Origin: Maylandia zebra
Taxonomy: Eukaryota > Chordata > Actinopteri > Cichliformes > Cichlidae
Assembly: GCF_041146795.1 (NCBI RefSeq)
Contig: NC_135170.1
Location: 9,930,533 to 9,994,532 of the forward strand
Reading direction: 5' to 3'
DNA length: 64,000 nt
Below, piece by piece: positions 63,286-64,000 of the stretch (position 1 is its first letter; each line of letters starts with the position of its first letter). A program made the translations under genes and the position numbers. The notes under the pieces are model-generated. The model was not told the DNA's origin, did no database searches, and saw nothing but the letters and a program-made list of their open reading frames with translations.

Positions 63286-64000
63286 GTTAGTACGTGTCGT
63301 TATGATCAGCATGATGTTCAGATTTATCATTTAAAGTTGACAGCCACAGGGAGAAATACAATGGTTTTAAGTTTGAAGCTGCGCTTGATACAGAAATAAA
63401 TATACCTTCAGTTCAGATAGTGTTCTCGAAATGACACTTGCATTTCCATTTGCTTTTTTTATAGAGGGAAAAAAACAATATTTTATCGTATATTAGGATA
63501 TATTAAATAGTCACAAATCCTTAGTTCATAGTATTAATGTTTTTCTGTTGCGTGTTTTTGTTGTTGTTGTTCCTTCACAGATGCAGAGAACACAGAGCAG
63601 AAGCCTAAAGCACGTACGTGTTCACTTTAAGAAAAAATTCTGAATAACATTTGTAAATTGTACCTTTAACCCAGAACCATTTTTTTAGACTTTAAGTATT
63701 AAATTGCTTCTCTAAATGCCTGATAGCGAAGGTCCAGTTCGACTGGCGTGATGCCCTGGACCTGGAGGGTCAGTTAACTGAGGAGGAGATCATGATCAGA
63801 GATTCCTTCCGGACCTACTGTCAAGAGAAACTCATGCCTCGAATCCTGATGGCGAACAGAAACGAAGGTGAGAGAGAGCTTTTTATTTACCCACATGTAT
63901 ATGCAATTAGATTGCTCATTTAGTGTTGTATTACACACGTGTTGGCTACATAACTGCACATCATGTCTGGTTTTGTCATTTTTATGTCAAGTGTTCCACA
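63183..64000 (+). CDS. gcdh: gcdh, glutaryl-CoA dehydrogenase, mitochondrial (5' part, runs off window)
   Basis: This enzyme is a mitochondrial matrix flavoprotein that oxidatively decarboxylates glutaryl-CoA to crotonyl-CoA in lysine, hydroxylysine and tryptophan breakdown. It passes electrons to ETF. Visible coding exons are 63183-63285, 63581-63613 and 63727-63867, giving about 92 residues, all joined in frame by GT-AG introns. The N-terminus ([16 protein letters not shown]...) is basic and hydroxyl-rich with no acidic residue, as expected of a mitochondrial import signal. Exon 3 carries [20 protein letters not shown] and [19 protein letters not shown], the first helices of the acyl-CoA dehydrogenase fold characteristic of GCDH. 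The catalytic glutamate and FAD-binding regions lie beyond the window. The ATG has G at -3 and +4. Teleosts may have more than one gcdh gene, so an a/b suffix cannot be set. Confidence 0.96.
63581..63613 (+). CDS. gcdh: gcdh coding exon 2 (33 nt)
   Basis: Residues 35-45, encoding [11 protein letters not shown]. Acceptor CCTTCACAG, donor GTACGT. This small exon joins the targeting peptide to the mature protein. Its sequence is poorly conserved, but phase and splice sites are good. Confidence 0.87.
63727..63867 (+). CDS. gcdh: gcdh coding exon 3: start of the mature enzyme
   Basis: Residues 46-92. It encodes [20 protein letters not shown] and [19 protein letters not shown], an unmistakable GCDH N-terminal region. 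Acceptor CCTGATAG, donor GTGAGA. The next exon lies outside the window. Confidence 0.96.

Noticed and set aside
1..64000. CRISPR arrays, operons or phage-type defence systems
   Set aside because: No regularly spaced repeats and no bacterial gene layout; the window is vertebrate nuclear DNA.

Overview
The window is teleost nuclear DNA, probably from a percomorph and possibly a cichlid (the cichlid guess rests only on repeat types). The signs are long introns with GT-AG junctions, many decayed Tc1-like, hAT, piggyBac-like, LINE and tRNA-SINE copies, long (GT)n tracts, and vertebrate multi-exon genes. Nothing bacterial, and no CRISPR array, is present.

Three protein-coding genes were assembled exon by exon from splice sites, reading phase and family motifs. 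(1) A Ral-specific guanine-nucleotide exchange factor of the RalGDS/RGL family, most likely rgl3, on the minus strand at 22438-33439. It has 17 coding exons and encodes 745 residues, with REM, CDC25-type RasGEF and RA domains. (2) slc44a2 (choline transporter-like protein 2, CTL2), on the minus strand at 42248-59884. It has 20 shared internal exons, two alternative first coding exons and two alternative last coding exons. All four combinations stay in frame and give 703, 705, 729 or 731 residues. (3) The 5' part of gcdh (glutaryl-CoA dehydrogenase, mitochondrial), on the plus strand from 63183. Three coding exons are visible and the gene runs off the right edge. From memory, the human orthologues of all three lie on 19p13, so the order fits a conserved vertebrate block.

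Layout: 1-22.4 kb has no gene I can support. It holds a 5'-truncated LINE with an open reverse-transcriptase fragment (4.4-5.85 kb), related degraded Tc1 copies at 7.3-8.9 and 19.75-21.0 kb, a piggyBac-like MITE at 9.76-10.1 kb, a BED-finger hAT fragment at 12.55-12.74 kb and a 74-bp GT microsatellite. 22.4-33.9 kb is rgl3 and its promoter. 33.9-41.8 kb is intergenic, with a LINE tail, two further Tc1-like copies and a tRNA-derived SINE. 41.8-60.1 kb is slc44a2. 60.1-62.9 kb lies between the divergent slc44a2 and gcdh promoters. It contains two LTRs facing each other as an inverted pair, each with a tRNA-Pro-like primer-binding site, with a hAT-type MITE between them that carries a perfect 8-bp target duplication.

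The three genes do not form a pathway: RGL3 acts in Ras-to-Ral signalling, CTL2 is a membrane choline/ethanolamine transporter, and GCDH acts in mitochondrial lysine and tryptophan breakdown. I found no novel multi-gene system. The observations most worth checking are the double alternative ends of slc44a2 (one alternative last exon has a weak acceptor and a CAG/glutamine run, the other is followed directly by a 40-nt U tract), the inverted LTR pair, and two Tc1-like copies sharing the same unusual 3' junction.
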